A DNA stretch of 64,000 nucleotides from Aureimonas populi. GTDB lineage: Bacteria > Pseudomonadota > Alphaproteobacteria > Rhizobiales > Rhizobiaceae. The stretch covers positions 124,001-188,000 of the forward strand of contig NZ_CP072611.1 in the NCBI RefSeq assembly GCF_017815515.1. Direction: 5' to 3'. Under the pieces are notes generated by a model. The model was given only the letters and a program-made list of their open reading frames with translations. It had not been told where the DNA came from and did not search any database. The number at the start of each line of letters is the position of its first letter. The first letter of the stretch is position 1. Both the position numbers and the translations under genes were made by a program. Positions 39,484 through 50,273 of this stretch are shown here, in pieces.

Positions 39484-41079
39484 ATGACCTCTAGACTTCT
39501 GTCCCGCCTTGCCGTCGCGGCGCTTCTTTCCTCGACGATGATGGCCTCCCAGGCCATGGCGCAGACCCTCCATCGGGGGAATGGCGGCGAACCGCAGACG
39601 CTCGACCAGGCTCAGACCTCGATCAATGTCGAGGCGTTCATCCTGAAGGATCTCTACGAGGGACTGGTGATCTACAGCGCCGATGGCGAGGTTGTGCCCG
39701 GGGCGGCGGAAAGCTGGGAGATTTCGGAGGACGGAACGGTCTACACCTTCACCATCCGCGCCGACGCCAACTGGTCGAACGGCGACCCGGTGGTGGCCGA
39801 GGACTTCGTCTATTCCATGCGCCGCCTGCAGAACCCCGAAACGGCGGCCGGCTACGCCAATATCCTCTACCCGATCAAGAACGCCGAAAGCGTCAACAAG
39901 GGCGAGACGCCGGTCGAGGAGCTCGGCGTGCGCGCCGTGGACGACAAGACGCTCGAGATCACGCTGGAGCGCCCCACTCCCTTCTTCATCGAGCTTCTGA
40001 CCCACCAGACGGGCCTGCCGGTGCACCCCGCCACGGTGGAGGCGCAAGGGGCGAACTTCGTGCGCCCCGGCACCATGGTCTCGAACGGCGCCTTCACCCT
40101 CGCCGCCCAGGTCGCCAACGACCATATCCGCGTGGAGAAGAACCCCGAATACTGGGATGCCGAGAACGTCCAGCTCGAAGCGGTGATGTTCTATCCCATC
40201 GACGACGTCGCCGCATCGCAGCGTCGTTTCCAGGCTGGCGAACTGGACGTCGTCCTCAATTTCGCGGCGGACCAGATCGACTTCCTGCGCGAGCAGTTCG
40301 GCGAGCAGGTGCGCGTCGCGCCGCGCCTTTCGACCGAATACTATGCCTTCGACACCCGCACCGCGCCGTTCGACAACGCGAACGTGCGCCGCGCCCTCTC
40401 GATGGTCATCGACCGTCAGTTCCTTTCGGACGAGATTTTCAACGGCGCCCGCCTGCCGCAATACTCCATGGTGCCTCCGGGCATCGAGGGCTACGAGGAA
40501 CCGTCGCAGCCCGATTTCGCCGAACTCGACCAGCTCGACCGCGAGGACGAGGCGCTGCGGCTGCTGGAGGAGGCCGGCTACGGCCCGGGCGGCCAGCCGC
40601 TGAACATCGAGATCCGCTACAACACCAATACCGACCACGAGCGCGTGGCCACCGCCATCGCCGACAACTGGTCCACCGCGCTGGGCGCCAACGTCACCAT
40701 GACCAATCTCGACGTGTCCTCCCACTACGCCTACCTGCAGGAAGGCGGCACGTTCAACGTGGCGCGCGCCGGTTGGGTCGGCGACTATGCGGACCCTGAG
40801 AACTTCCTGGCGCTGGCGACCACGGCCAACGGCACCTTCAACTATTCCAAATGGTCCAACGCGGAGTATGACCGGCTTGTCGCCGAAAGCTACGACGAGC
40901 AGGACCCGGAGCGCCGCATGGCACTGCTGCATGAAGCAGAGGCGATCCTCCTCGCCGAGCAGCCCAACGCGCCGATCCTGAACTCCGCCTCGCTCTGGCT
41001 CGTCTCCGACCGGGTGACGGGCTGGGCGGACAATTCGTCCGACGAGCATCTTTCCAAGTATCTCTCGGTCGAGCGCTAA
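39484..41079 (+). CDS. oppA: Oligopeptide ABC importer, substrate-binding protein OppA
   Basis: 531-residue periplasmic protein with a signal peptide ending ASQAMA, then LHRGNGGEPQTLDQAQTS as in OppA-class proteins. Further blocks fit E. coli OppA rather than dipeptide or nickel binders: TFTIRADANWSNGDPVVAED, MVSNGAFTLAAQV, VARAGWVGDYADPENFL. A strong hairpin follows before the permease genes. It is the first gene of oppA-oppB-oppC-oppDF. Confidence 0.92.
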   Translation: MTSRLLSRLAVAALLSSTMMASQAMAQTLHRGNGGEPQTLDQAQTSINVEAFILKDLYEGLVIYSADGEVVPGAAESWEISEDGTVYTFTIRADANWSNGDPVVAEDFVYSMRRLQNPETAAGYANILYPIKNAESVNKGETPVEELGVRAVDDKTLEITLERPTPFFIELLTHQTGLPVHPATVEAQGANFVRPGTMVSNGAFTLAAQVANDHIRVEKNPEYWDAENVQLEAVMFYPIDDVAASQRRFQAGELDVVLNFAADQIDFLREQFGEQVRVAPRLSTEYYAFDTRTAPFDNANVRRALSMVIDRQFLSDEIFNGARLPQYSMVPPGIEGYEEPSQPDFAELDQLDREDEALRLLEEAGYGPGGQPLNIEIRYNTNTDHERVATAIADNWSTALGANVTMTNLDVSSHYAYLQEGGTFNVARAGWVGDYADPENFLALATTANGTFNYSKWSNAEYDRLVAESYDEQDPERRMALLHEAEAILLAEQPNAPILNSASLWLVSDRVTGWADNSSDEHLSKYLSVER

Positions 41080-41090
41080 GGCGCCGCGAG

Positions 41091-41115
41091 GCGGCGGGCC
41101 GGGCCGGCCCGCCGC
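41091..41115 (+). promoter_or_regulatory. Hairpin between oppA and oppB
   Basis: A perfect 10-bp GC stem (GCGGCGGGCC / GGCCCGCCGC, loop GGGCC) lies in the 60-base gap after oppA. There is no strong T-run. It probably stabilises the oppA message or attenuates the permease genes, giving more binding protein than channel. Confidence 0.6.
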
Positions 41116-41139
41116 ACCCTTTGCTCTCGAAGGTCTCCG

Positions 41140-42063
41140 ATGCTTCGTTTCGTACTGAACCGCCTTTTGAGCGCGGTGCCGACGATCTTCATCGTCGTGA
41201 CCATCTCGTTCTTCCTGATGCGGCTTGCGCCCGGCGGGCCGTTCAATCTCGAACGCCCCCTGCCGCCGCAGACCATGGCCAATCTGATGGCCACGTTCCA
41301 GCTCGACCAGCCCCTCTACGTCCAGTACTGGACCTACATCACCAACGCGCTGCGCGGCGATTTCGGGCCGAGCTTCATCTATCGCGACTATTCCATAGCC
41401 GAGCTGATCGGCCAGGCGCTGCCCTATTCGATCACCCTCGGCCTCTGGGCGCTGGTGGTCGCCATCGTGGGGGGCGTGGCGGCCGGCGTCACGGCGGCGC
41501 TGCGCCAGAACGGCTGGGTCGACTATCTGGTGATGGGCGTCGCCACTATCGGCATCACCATTCCCAACTTCGTCGTCGGCCCGGTGCTCACCCTCGTCTT
41601 CGCCATCACGCTCTCGCTCGTGCCGGCGGGCGGCTGGGGGCCGGGCGGCTTCTCCAATCTGGTCCTGCCGGTGATCGCGCTCGCGCTTCCGCAGCTCGCC
41701 GTCTTCGCGCGGCTCGTGCGCGGCTCGATGATCGAGGCCATGCGCACCGACCATGTGCGCACCGCCAAGGCCTACGGCCTGCCGGCCCGCAGCGTGGTCG
41801 TGGTCCACGCCATGCGCGGCGCGATGCTGCCGGCCGTCTCCTATCTCGCGCCCTGCTGCGCGGCGCTCCTCACCGGCTCCACGGTGGTGGAGACGATCTT
41901 CACCATTCCCGGCGTCGGCCGCTACTTCGTAGAGGGAGCGCTGAACCGCGATTACACGCTGGTGATGGGCACCGTCATCATGATCTCGGTCTTCATCATC
42001 GTCTTCAATCTCCTGGTCGACATCCTCTATGCCCTTCTCGACCCGAGGATTCGCCATGACTGA
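41140..42063 (+). CDS. oppB: Oligopeptide ABC importer, permease OppB
   Basis: 307-residue permease. It starts MLRFVLNRLLSAVPTIFIVV and has FFLMRLAPGGPF, both hallmarks of OppB/DppB, about six membrane segments, and the EAA loop in RTAKAYGLPARSVVVVHAM near residue 210. The last 8 bases overlap the oppC start. Confidence 0.93.
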   Translation: MLRFVLNRLLSAVPTIFIVVTISFFLMRLAPGGPFNLERPLPPQTMANLMATFQLDQPLYVQYWTYITNALRGDFGPSFIYRDYSIAELIGQALPYSITLGLWALVVAIVGGVAAGVTAALRQNGWVDYLVMGVATIGITIPNFVVGPVLTLVFAITLSLVPAGGWGPGGFSNLVLPVIALALPQLAVFARLVRGSMIEAMRTDHVRTAKAYGLPARSVVVVHAMRGAMLPAVSYLAPCCAALLTGSTVVETIFTIPGVGRYFVEGALNRDYTLVMGTVIMISVFIIVFNLLVDILYALLDPRIRHD

Positions 42064-43219
42064 CCTGTCCTCCACCACGCCCGATCCGGGCCCGCTGCCG
42101 GGCGACACCGCGGCGGCGCGCGATGGCGGCGGGCGCAGCCTGTTCCAGCTCGCGCTGCTGCGCCTTCGCCGCAACCGCGCGGCCATGGCCGGCTTCCTCG
42201 TGCTCGCGCTCGTCGCGGTGTTCTGCTTCGCCGGTCCCTCTTTCGTGAGCCACCGCTACGACCAGGTGTTCACCTCCTACGTCGCCGTGCCGCCCAGCCT
42301 CGAGCCCCTGCCCCGCGAGGCCGACCTGCAGCGCGTGGTGGAGGGCGTCGCCACCCGCGCGCGGGTCGATCTCGTGGAGTTCGACGTGGAGGGCTCCATT
42401 TTCCGCGCCACCGTGCGCGGGGCGGAACCGGTGGACCCGCGCACCACGCGCTATTTCGACAGGGTGAACGAGTTCGGCACCGGCAGCCGGATCGTCGAGA
42501 CCGGCGAGGAGGGGCGCCTGGCCGTGGTGGAAGGCACCGTCGCGCGCCAGTTCTTCCCCTTCGGCACGGACCGCAACGGGCGCGACCTGATGGTGCGCGT
42601 CATGGTGGGCGGGCAGATCTCGCTGGTGATCGGCATCCTCGCCTCGCTCGTGGCGCTCGCCATCGGCGTCACCTACGGCGCCATCGCGGGCTATGTCGGC
42701 GGGCGGGTCGACAATGTGATGATGCGCTTCGTGGAGATTCTCTACTCCCTGCCCTTCGTTTTCCTCGTGATCATGCTGGTGGTGTTCTTCGGGCGCTCCT
42801 TCGTCCTGATCTTCATCGTCATCGGCATGGTGGAGTGGCTGGACATGGCGCGCATCGTGCGCGGCCAGACGCTCTCGCTCAAGCGGCGCGAATTCGTGGC
42901 CGCCGCCGAGGCCATGGGCCTCACCGACCGGCAGATCATTCGCCGCCACATCGTGCCCAACACGATCGGCCCCGTGGTGGTCTTCGTCACCATCGTCGTG
43001 CCCAAGGTGATCTTGCTGGAGAGCTTCCTCTCCTTCCTCGGCCTCGGCGTGCAGGCGCCACTGACGAGCTGGGGCGCGCTCATCTCCGACGGCGCGCAGA
43101 CGATCCAGGCCGCGCCGTGGCTGCTGGTGTTCCCCGCCACCTTCTTCTGCGTCACGCTGTTCGCGCTCAACTTCATAGGCGACGGCCTGCGCGACGCCTT
43201 CGACCCCAAGGATCGCTGA
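42056..43219 (+). CDS. oppC: Oligopeptide ABC importer, permease OppC
   Basis: 387-residue permease, longer than E. coli OppC (about 300) because of a roughly 90-residue periplasmic insert (about 65-160) between the first helix and the NGRDLMVRVMVGGQISL block. The EAA loop VAAAEAMGLTDRQIIRRHI is near residue 285. It overlaps oppB by 8 bases and ends 2 bases before the ATPase start. Confidence 0.92.
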   Translation: MTDLSSTTPDPGPLPGDTAAARDGGGRSLFQLALLRLRRNRAAMAGFLVLALVAVFCFAGPSFVSHRYDQVFTSYVAVPPSLEPLPREADLQRVVEGVATRARVDLVEFDVEGSIFRATVRGAEPVDPRTTRYFDRVNEFGTGSRIVETGEEGRLAVVEGTVARQFFPFGTDRNGRDLMVRVMVGGQISLVIGILASLVALAIGVTYGAIAGYVGGRVDNVMMRFVEILYSLPFVFLVIMLVVFFGRSFVLIFIVIGMVEWLDMARIVRGQTLSLKRREFVAAAEAMGLTDRQIIRRHIVPNTIGPVVVFVTIVVPKVILLESFLSFLGLGVQAPLTSWGALISDGAQTIQAAPWLLVFPATFFCVTLFALNFIGDGLRDAFDPKDR

Positions 43220-43221
43220 CG

Positions 43222-44844
<1,623 letters not shown>

Positions 44845-44857
44845 AAAGCGCGGAGCG

Positions 44858-45874
44858 TCAGCGCGCGAAGACCTGCGCGCGCGAGACCGCCAGCACGCCC
44901 TCCTCGCCCCTGGCGATCGCAAGGTCGAAGGGCGCATCGAGCTCCACCGTCTCGCCGCCCTGGGCCTGCGCCACCACGCGGCGGGAATCGGGCCGGTCCA
45001 GAACGCGCAGCACGCGGGCGGGAATGCCCGGCCCGGCCTTGGCCCAGTCGAGGTCGCGCGGCCGGGCGAAAAGGTCGGCCGGCCCGTCCGCCAGGCCGGG
45101 CGCCGGCCAGCGGAATTCGCCGACACGCGCCTGCCCGCCCTCCACGGTGGCGGAAAAGCTGTTGGCGTCGCCCAGAAAGCCCATCACGAAGCGCGAGGCC
45201 GGTCGGCGCGTCACCTCCTCCGGCGTGCCGCGCTGGACGATGCCGCCCTGGTCGAGGATCACCACCTCGTCGGCCAGGTCCAGCGCCTCCTCCTGGTCGT
45301 GCGTGACGAAGAGCGTGGTGATCGGCATCTCTTCGTGCAGCTCGCGCAGCCAGCGGCGAAGGTCCCGGCGCACGGCCGCGTCCAGCGCCCCGAAGGGCTC
45401 GTCGAGAAGCAGCACGCTCGGATCGACGGCCAGCGCGCGCGCCAGCGCCACGCGCTGGCGCTGGCCGCCGGAAATCTGGTTCGGATAGCGGTCCCCCAGC
45501 CCGTCCAGCCGCACGACGGAGAGGAGCTCTCGCGCCCTTTCCCGGATTTGCGCCTTGGACCGCCCGCCCCGCGCCTCCATGCCGAAGGCGATGTTCTGCG
45601 AAACGCTCATATGCGGAAACAGCGCATAATGCTGGAACACGAAGCCGACGCCACGGTCGCGGATGGCGATGTCGGTGGCGTCCTCCCGGCCGAAGAAGAT
45701 GCGGCCCCGGTCGGGAAACTCCAGCCCGGCCACCATGCGCAGGATCGTGGTCTTGCCCGAGCCGGAGGGCCCGAGCAGCGCGACGAGGCGCCCCGATTCG
45801 ATGTCCAGCGAAACGTCGTGGACCGCGCGGAAGGTCTCGAACGTCTTGGTCACGGCTTGCAGGGAAATCTTCAT
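44858..45874 (-). CDS. cysA: Sulfate/thiosulfate importer ATP-binding protein CysA, copy 1
   Basis: 338-residue ATPase with Walker [12 protein letters not shown], signature [15 protein letters not shown] and Walker [14 protein letters not shown], followed by the CysA-type [14 protein letters not shown]. The C-terminal regulatory domain has FLGDANSFSATV and LFARPRDLDWAKA. The signature begins with Ile in place of the usual Leu. The start ATG overlaps the cysW stop (ATGA). It is the last gene of the first sulfate operon. Confidence 0.93.
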   Translation of the reverse strand: MKISLQAVTKTFETFRAVHDVSLDIESGRLVALLGPSGSGKTTILRMVAGLEFPDRGRIFFGREDATDIAIRDRGVGFVFQHYALFPHMSVSQNIAFGMEARGGRSKAQIRERARELLSVVRLDGLGDRYPNQISGGQRQRVALARALAVDPSVLLLDEPFGALDAAVRRDLRRWLRELHEEMPITTLFVTHDQEEALDLADEVVILDQGGIVQRGTPEEVTRRPASRFVMGFLGDANSFSATVEGGQARVGEFRWPAPGLADGPADLFARPRDLDWAKAGPGIPARVLRVLDRPDSRRVVAQAQGGETVELDAPFDLAIARGEEGVLAVSRAQVFAR

Positions 45875-46749
45875 CGGGCGAGCCCTCCGGGCGGCAGGAC
45901 GGTTTCGGCCGGCACCTTGCGCCCCGCGCCCCTGCCCTCGAGCCAGACCTTCACGCAAAGGGTCAGGACCGCCAGGACCGTGAGGATGGACGCGGCGGCG
46001 AAGGCGCCGACCGTGTTGTAATCGTTGTAGAGAAGCTCGATCTGGAGCGGCAGCGTGTTGGTCTGGCCGCGCACATTGCCGGACACGACCGAGACGGCGC
46101 CGAACTCGCCCATCACGCGGGCGTTGCACAGCACCACCCCGTAGAGGAGCGCCCATTTCACGTTGGGCAGCGTCACCTTGAAGAAGGTGCGCCAGCCGCT
46201 GGCGCCGAGCGAGGTGGCCGCCTCCTCCAGATCGCGCCCCTGCGCCTGCATCAGCGGAATCAGCTCGCGCGCCACGAAGGGCGCGGTGACGAACATGGAG
46301 GCCAGCACGATGCCGGGAAGCGCGAAGAGAACGCGAATCTCCGCATCCTGCAGCGCCTGCCCGAACAGCCCCTGCAGGCCGTAGACGAAGAGATAGGCCA
46401 CGCCCGCCACGATGGGCGAGATCGAGAAGGGAATCTCGATGACGACGATGAGCAGCCGCTTGCCCGGGAAGTCGAACTTCGTGACCGCCCAGGCCGCCGC
46501 CACGCCGAAGGCCGTGTTGACCGGCACCGCGATCAGCGCCGTCACCAGGGTGAGGAAGATCGCATGGCGCGTGTCGGCGGCGGAGATGACCTGCGCGAAA
46601 TAGCCGATCCCGAGCGAGAAGGCCTGCGCGAAGATCAGCGCCAGCGGCGCGAGGATGAGGATCGCGGCGGCCAGGAGGGTGAGCGTGATGAGCACGCGCC
46701 GGAAGAGCGCGCGCTCCCCGATGCGAGGCGGGGTGCGGCCGGCCATCAC
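45871..46749 (-). CDS. cysW: Sulfate importer permease CysW, copy 1
   Basis: 292-residue permease with six membrane segments and the CysW-type AAWAVTKFDFPGKRLLIVVI and [13 protein letters not shown] EIPFSISPIVAGVAYLFVYG blocks. The EAA loop is EEAATSLGASGWRTFFKVTL near residue 185. It is joined to both neighbours by ATGA overlaps, as expected for stoichiometric subunits. Confidence 0.93.
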   Translation of the reverse strand: MMAGRTPPRIGERALFRRVLITLTLLAAAILILAPLALIFAQAFSLGIGYFAQVISAADTRHAIFLTLVTALIAVPVNTAFGVAAAWAVTKFDFPGKRLLIVVIEIPFSISPIVAGVAYLFVYGLQGLFGQALQDAEIRVLFALPGIVLASMFVTAPFVARELIPLMQAQGRDLEEAATSLGASGWRTFFKVTLPNVKWALLYGVVLCNARVMGEFGAVSVVSGNVRGQTNTLPLQIELLYNDYNTVGAFAAASILTVLAVLTLCVKVWLEGRGAGRKVPAETVLPPGGLAR

Positions 46750-47567
46750 GCGCCTCCCTTGTAGCGGAGCGCGCGGGCCTGGAGGAGGTTCGTCACCGCC
46801 AGCATGACGAAGGCCGAAAGGAGGATGACGGAGGCGATGGCGGCGGCGGCGGCGTAATCATACTCCTCCACCCGGATATAGGTAAGCAGCGCCGTGATCT
46901 CGGTGGAGAAGGGCTGGTTGCCGGCGATGAAGATGACCGCGCCGAACTCGCCCAGCGAGCGGGCGAAGGAGAGCGAGGTGCCCGCAAGCAGCGACGGCGC
47001 CAGCAGCGGCAAGATGACCTTCCGGAAGATGCGCCCCTCCTTCGCGCCGAGCGAGAGCGCGGCTTCCTCCAGGGCGGGGTCGAGGTCCTCCAGCACCGGC
47101 TGCACGGTGCGCACCACGAAGGGAATGGAGGTGAACGTCATCGCCACCATGATGCCGAGCGGCGTGTAGGCGACGCGGATGCCGAGATCGGCGAGCGGCC
47201 CGCCGAGCCAGCCATTGGCCGCAAACAGCGAGGTGAGCGCGATGCCGGCCACCGCCGTCGGCAGGGCGAAGGGCAGGTCCACGATGGCATCGAGCAGCCG
47301 CCGGCCGGGAAAGCGGTAGCGCGTGAGCACCCAGGCCAGCGCCAGGCCGAAGACGACGTTGACCGCCGTGGCCGCCAGCGCGGAGAGCATGGTGACGCGA
47401 TAGCTCGCCACCGCGCGTGGCGATGAGACGATGGCCCAATAGGCCTCCGGCCCAAGGCTCGCCGCCTTCCACAGAAGCGCGCCGAGCGGCAGGCAGACGA
47501 TGATCGACAGATAGACGAGTGTGATGCCGAGCGTGAGAGGCAGGCCCGGCAGGACGCGGCGCGACAC
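46746..47567 (-). CDS. cysT: Sulfate importer permease CysT (CysU), copy 1
   Basis: 273-residue permease, six segments, with [35 protein letters not shown] and the EAA loop EEAALSLGAKEGRIFRKVIL near residue 170, all typical of CysT. It pairs with CysW in the channel. It is separated from the binding-protein gene by 71 bases that hold two hairpins. Confidence 0.93.
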   Translation of the reverse strand: MSRRVLPGLPLTLGITLVYLSIIVCLPLGALLWKAASLGPEAYWAIVSSPRAVASYRVTMLSALAATAVNVVFGLALAWVLTRYRFPGRRLLDAIVDLPFALPTAVAGIALTSLFAANGWLGGPLADLGIRVAYTPLGIMVAMTFTSIPFVVRTVQPVLEDLDPALEEAALSLGAKEGRIFRKVILPLLAPSLLAGTSLSFARSLGEFGAVIFIAGNQPFSTEITALLTYIRVEEYDYAAAAAIASVILLSAFVMLAVTNLLQARALRYKGGA

Positions 47568-47574
47568 GGCTTCC

Positions 47575-47612
47575 CCTTCTCGGATGCGAGAAGGCCGGCG
47601 CGCGCGCCGGCC
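47575..47612 (-). promoter_or_regulatory. Two hairpins between sulfate-binding protein gene and cysT, copy 1
   Basis: The first read on the minus strand is GGCCGGCGC / GCGCCGGCC (47593-47612). The second is an 8-bp stem CCTTCTCG / CGAGAAGG with a 4-base loop (47575-47594). They overlap by two bases, so only one may form fully. No T-run follows. Likely role: message stabilisation of the binding-protein part, or attenuation. Confidence 0.55.
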
Positions 47613-47638
47613 CTGTTCCGCTGAGGGAACTAGAGCGC

Positions 47639-48640
47639 TCAGCGCTGGCCGTAAAGCTGGTCCAGCTTGGCGCCGGAAGCGAAATGCTCTGCCTGCACCT
47701 CATCCCAACCGCCGAAGACGTCCTCCACGGTCAGGAGCCGCACCGGCGGGAAGCTGCCGGAAAACTCGGCCGCCACCGTCTCGTCGTTCACCCGGTTGCC
47801 GTTCTCGGCAAGGATGCGCTGCCCGGCCTCGGAGTAGAGGAACTCCAGATAGGCGGTGGCGATCTCGCGCGAGCCGCGCCGGTCCACCACGCGGTCCACC
47901 ACCGCGACCGGGAACTCGGCCAGAAGGCTCACCTCGGGGATCACCGTGTCGAAGCGGTCCTCGCCGAACTCGCGGGCGATGCCCTGCGTCTCCGCCTCGA
48001 AGGTGATCAGCACGTCGCCGATCTCGCGCTCCACGAAGGTCGTGGTCGCCCCGCGCCCGCCCGTATCGAAGACAGGCACGTTGTCAAACAGCTTCTCGAT
48101 GAACGCGTCGGCCTGCGCCTCGTCGCCGTCGAAAGCCTCCAGCGCGTAGGCGCGCGCAGCCAGATAGGTGTAGCGCGCATTGCCCGAGGTCTTGGGGTTC
48201 GGAAAGATCACCTCCACGTCGTCGCGCACCAGATCGTCCCAGTTGGCGATGGCCTTGGGGTTGCCCTCGCGAACGAGGAAGGCCGGCAGCGAGTAGTAGG
48301 GCGAGGCGTTGTTGCCGAACGCCTCTTGCCAGCCCGGCTCGATGAAGCCGTTCCGTTCCAGGAAATCGATATCCGTCACCTGGTTGAAGGTGACGACGTC
48401 GGCCTCCAGCCCTTCCGCGATGGAACGGGCCTGCCGCGAGGAGCCGGCATGGCTCTGGTCCACCGTCACGATCTGCCCGGTCTCGGCCCGGTAGGCCTCG
48501 ATGAAGGCCGGGTTCACCGCCGCGAACAGCTCGCGCGCGATGTCGTAGGAGGCGTTCAGGATGGAGGTCGGCGCCTGCGCGAGGGCCGGCGTGGCGATCA
48601 GGGCGGCGAGCGCGGCGCCCAGGAGTGCGGATCGTTTCAT
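47639..48640 (-). CDS. Sulfate/thiosulfate-binding protein, copy 1
   Basis: 333-residue periplasmic protein with a signal peptide ending TPALA. The family entry LNASYDIARELFAAVNPAF and DQSHAGSSRQARSIAEGLEA, then FPNPKTSGNARYTYLAA, are the sulfate/thiosulfate-binding signatures. It is clearly diverged from the second copy at 50274 (VTFNQVTDID here, [10 protein letters not shown] there), so the ligand preference may differ. First gene of its operon; no ribosome site stands out. Confidence 0.92.
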   Translation of the reverse strand: MKRSALLGAALAALIATPALAQAPTSILNASYDIARELFAAVNPAFIEAYRAETGQIVTVDQSHAGSSRQARSIAEGLEADVVTFNQVTDIDFLERNGFIEPGWQEAFGNNASPYYSLPAFLVREGNPKAIANWDDLVRDDVEVIFPNPKTSGNARYTYLAARAYALEAFDGDEAQADAFIEKLFDNVPVFDTGGRGATTTFVEREIGDVLITFEAETQGIAREFGEDRFDTVIPEVSLLAEFPVAVVDRVVDRRGSREIATAYLEFLYSEAGQRILAENGNRVNDETVAAEFSGSFPPVRLLTVEDVFGGWDEVQAEHFASGAKLDQLYGQR

Positions 48641-48797
48641 AAGCGGAAAAGGTCCTGAAAGCTGGAATTCGTGTCGCCAGTGTCGCCCGTCGCGCCCCGC
48701 TTTGCGAGGTCGGCGCGTGCGCCGTCCGGGCATTGCGGCAACGCCCGTTCCACGCCGGGCGTTGCAACCGGAATAATCGTCCGGCCGCGCCTCCCGC

Positions 48798-49433
48798 TCA
48801 GCCGAAGCCTGCGTCGTGGACCGGGCCGGGCGCGCCGGGCACGGCCGTCCACCAGCGGCGCGCGGCCTCCCGGTGGGCCGAAAGGCCGCCGGGCGCCGCC
48901 TCGCGCCCCCGCAGGCCGGTGGCAAGCGTCACGGCGTCGGGCCAGTGTCCGAAGCCGCTGTCGATATTGACGTGCCCGGCCTCGCCGATATCGACGAGGG
49001 CCGAGCCCCAGGCGCGCGCATGGTCCTCGGCGCGCCGGAAGCTCATGAACGGGTCGTTGCGGCTGGCCACGAGGATGGAGGGGAAGGGCAGGCGCTCGCC
49101 CGGCCCTTCGGGAAATCCCCGGACATCGGCATGGCTCCGGGCGAGCGGGGCGACATCGGCAGGGGCGACCAGAAGCGCGCCGGCCACGTGCGATGCGGCA
49201 GGACGGCCCGCCAGCGCGGCGACGAGCGCGCAGCCGAGGCTGTGGGCGACGAGCACCGCGCCCGGCGCGGCGATGAGTTGCGCCTCCAGCTCGTGGAGCC
49301 ATTCGGCCAGCACCGGCCGGTGCCAGTCCTCCTGCTCGACCACCAGCGCCGCCGCGTCGCGGCTGGCCCACTCCCTCTGCCAGTGGCCCGCGCCGGAACC
49401 GCCGAGGCCGGGCAGGATCAGGGTCTCGATCAT
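48798..49433 (-). CDS. RBBP9/YdeN-type alpha/beta-hydrolase
   Basis: 211-residue serine hydrolase of the RBBP9/YdeN family. It begins TLILPGLGGSGAGHWQREWA, has the nucleophile elbow VLVAHSLGCALVAALA near residue 65, an Asp in ASRNDPFM near residue 128 and a His in EAGHVNIDSGFG near residue 155, so the triad is complete. Substrate unknown. It lies between the two sulfate operons and shares no promoter with them that I can see. Confidence 0.83.
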   Translation of the reverse strand: MIETLILPGLGGSGAGHWQREWASRDAAALVVEQEDWHRPVLAEWLHELEAQLIAAPGAVLVAHSLGCALVAALAGRPAASHVAGALLVAPADVAPLARSHADVRGFPEGPGERLPFPSILVASRNDPFMSFRRAEDHARAWGSALVDIGEAGHVNIDSGFGHWPDAVTLATGLRGREAAPGGLSAHREAARRWWTAVPGAPGPVHDAGFG

Positions 49434-49550
49434 CGCCAAAGCTCCATCGCGAAGATTTCTGCCAGGAAGAGTAGGAAGCAACGGCGCGGGGCGGAAAGGA
49501 AAATATACTGAACTTGCCGGAGCGCGGGGAACGTCTGTCCCCTTGCCCCC

Positions 49551-49582
49551 GGTCAGCCGGTCAGCCGGTCAGCCGGTCGGCA
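49551..49582. repeat. 8-bp tandem repeat at the 3' end of the Rrf2 gene
   Basis: GGTCAGCC occurs three times head to tail, with a fourth partial copy (GGTCGGCA) inside the Rrf2 gene. The Rrf2 stop codon lies within the third unit. Such short units can change number by slippage, but the stop in the first coding unit limits any effect on the protein. Confidence 0.85.
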
Positions 49583-50024
49583 TGAGTTGGCCGAGCGGCT
49601 CAGCCTCGCCCGGCATCCGCGAAAGCTCGGCAAGCGTCTTCTCGTCGAGCACGGCCGATATGGCGTTGCGCACCTCCAGCATGACGAGGCGCACCTGGCA
49701 GCTCTCCTCGGTGCGGCAGTCGTCGCATCGCCGGTAGGCGGTGCGGCTGGCGCAGGGGATCGGCGCCAGAGGGCCGTCGAGAACGCGCAGGACGTGGCCG
49801 ACGCGAATATCTTGCGGCGCGCGCGCAAGCGCGTATCCCCCGCCCCGGCCCTTGCGGGCATGGATGAAGCCGGCATGGCGCAGCTCGCCGAGGATCGCGT
49901 CCAGGAACTTCTTGGGAATGGAATGCGCCCGCGCGATCTCGGCCGAAAGGGTCAGCCGTCCGGCCGGGGCATCGGCCAGATGCAGCATCGCCTTCAGGCC
50001 GTATTTGCCCTTCATCGTCAACAT
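49569..50024 (-). CDS. Rrf2 family regulator with four cysteines, likely regulator of sulfate uptake
   Basis: 151-residue winged-helix regulator. The DNA-binding domain spans about 1-65 (KGKYGLKAMLHLAD, SIPKKFLDAILGELRHAGFI, KGRGGGYALAR). Cys91, Cys100, Cys103 and Cys109 cluster in the position of the Fe-S ligands of IscR (Cys92, 98, 104), so an iron-sulfur cluster or redox sensing is plausible. It is divergent from the second sulfate operon across 249 bases, which suggests control by sulfur or redox state, as CymR-type Rrf2 proteins do in Firmicutes. Starts at 50024 and 50063 are both possible. Confidence 0.85.
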   Translation of the reverse strand: MLTMKGKYGLKAMLHLADAPAGRLTLSAEIARAHSIPKKFLDAILGELRHAGFIHARKGRGGGYALARAPQDIRVGHVLRVLDGPLAPIPCASRTAYRRCDDCRTEESCQVRLVMLEVRNAISAVLDEKTLAELSRMPGEAEPLGQLMPTG

Positions 50025-50164
50025 GGTCGCGCTGCCGGCTCCCTTGCCGGCGCCCCTGCCCATGGCGATCGGGCGGCGGAGCGCCGTTCCGCCACCGCCC
50101 CGGCCGGGGCGATCCCGGGCATGGAAGCGATGCCGCGTTCATATCTCCAACACGGCCGTTCCAA

Positions 50165-50245
50165 GGAATTCCTCCGCAAGACAATAAATTTGCTTTCCGC
50201 CGGCGCTCGATTGACAGGCCCCGGGGGCGGCGGAAAGGATAAGTC
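50165..50245 (+). promoter_or_regulatory. Candidate promoter/operator region for the second sulfate operon
   Basis: This region holds an 8-bp palindrome GGAATTCC (50165-50172), a consensus TTGACA at 50211-50216 and an A/T-rich stretch from about 50234 that stands out in this GC-rich window. The -10 element is not clear. The Rrf2 target site is not known, so the palindrome is only a candidate. Confidence 0.35.
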
Positions 50246-50273
50246 TATCAATTCTGTATCATAGGAGCTCGAG

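Noticed and set aside
39388..42186. A 932-codon minus-strand frame opposite the opp genes
   Set aside because: Composition is Arg/His/Gly-rich and it covers the clearly identified oppA and oppB.
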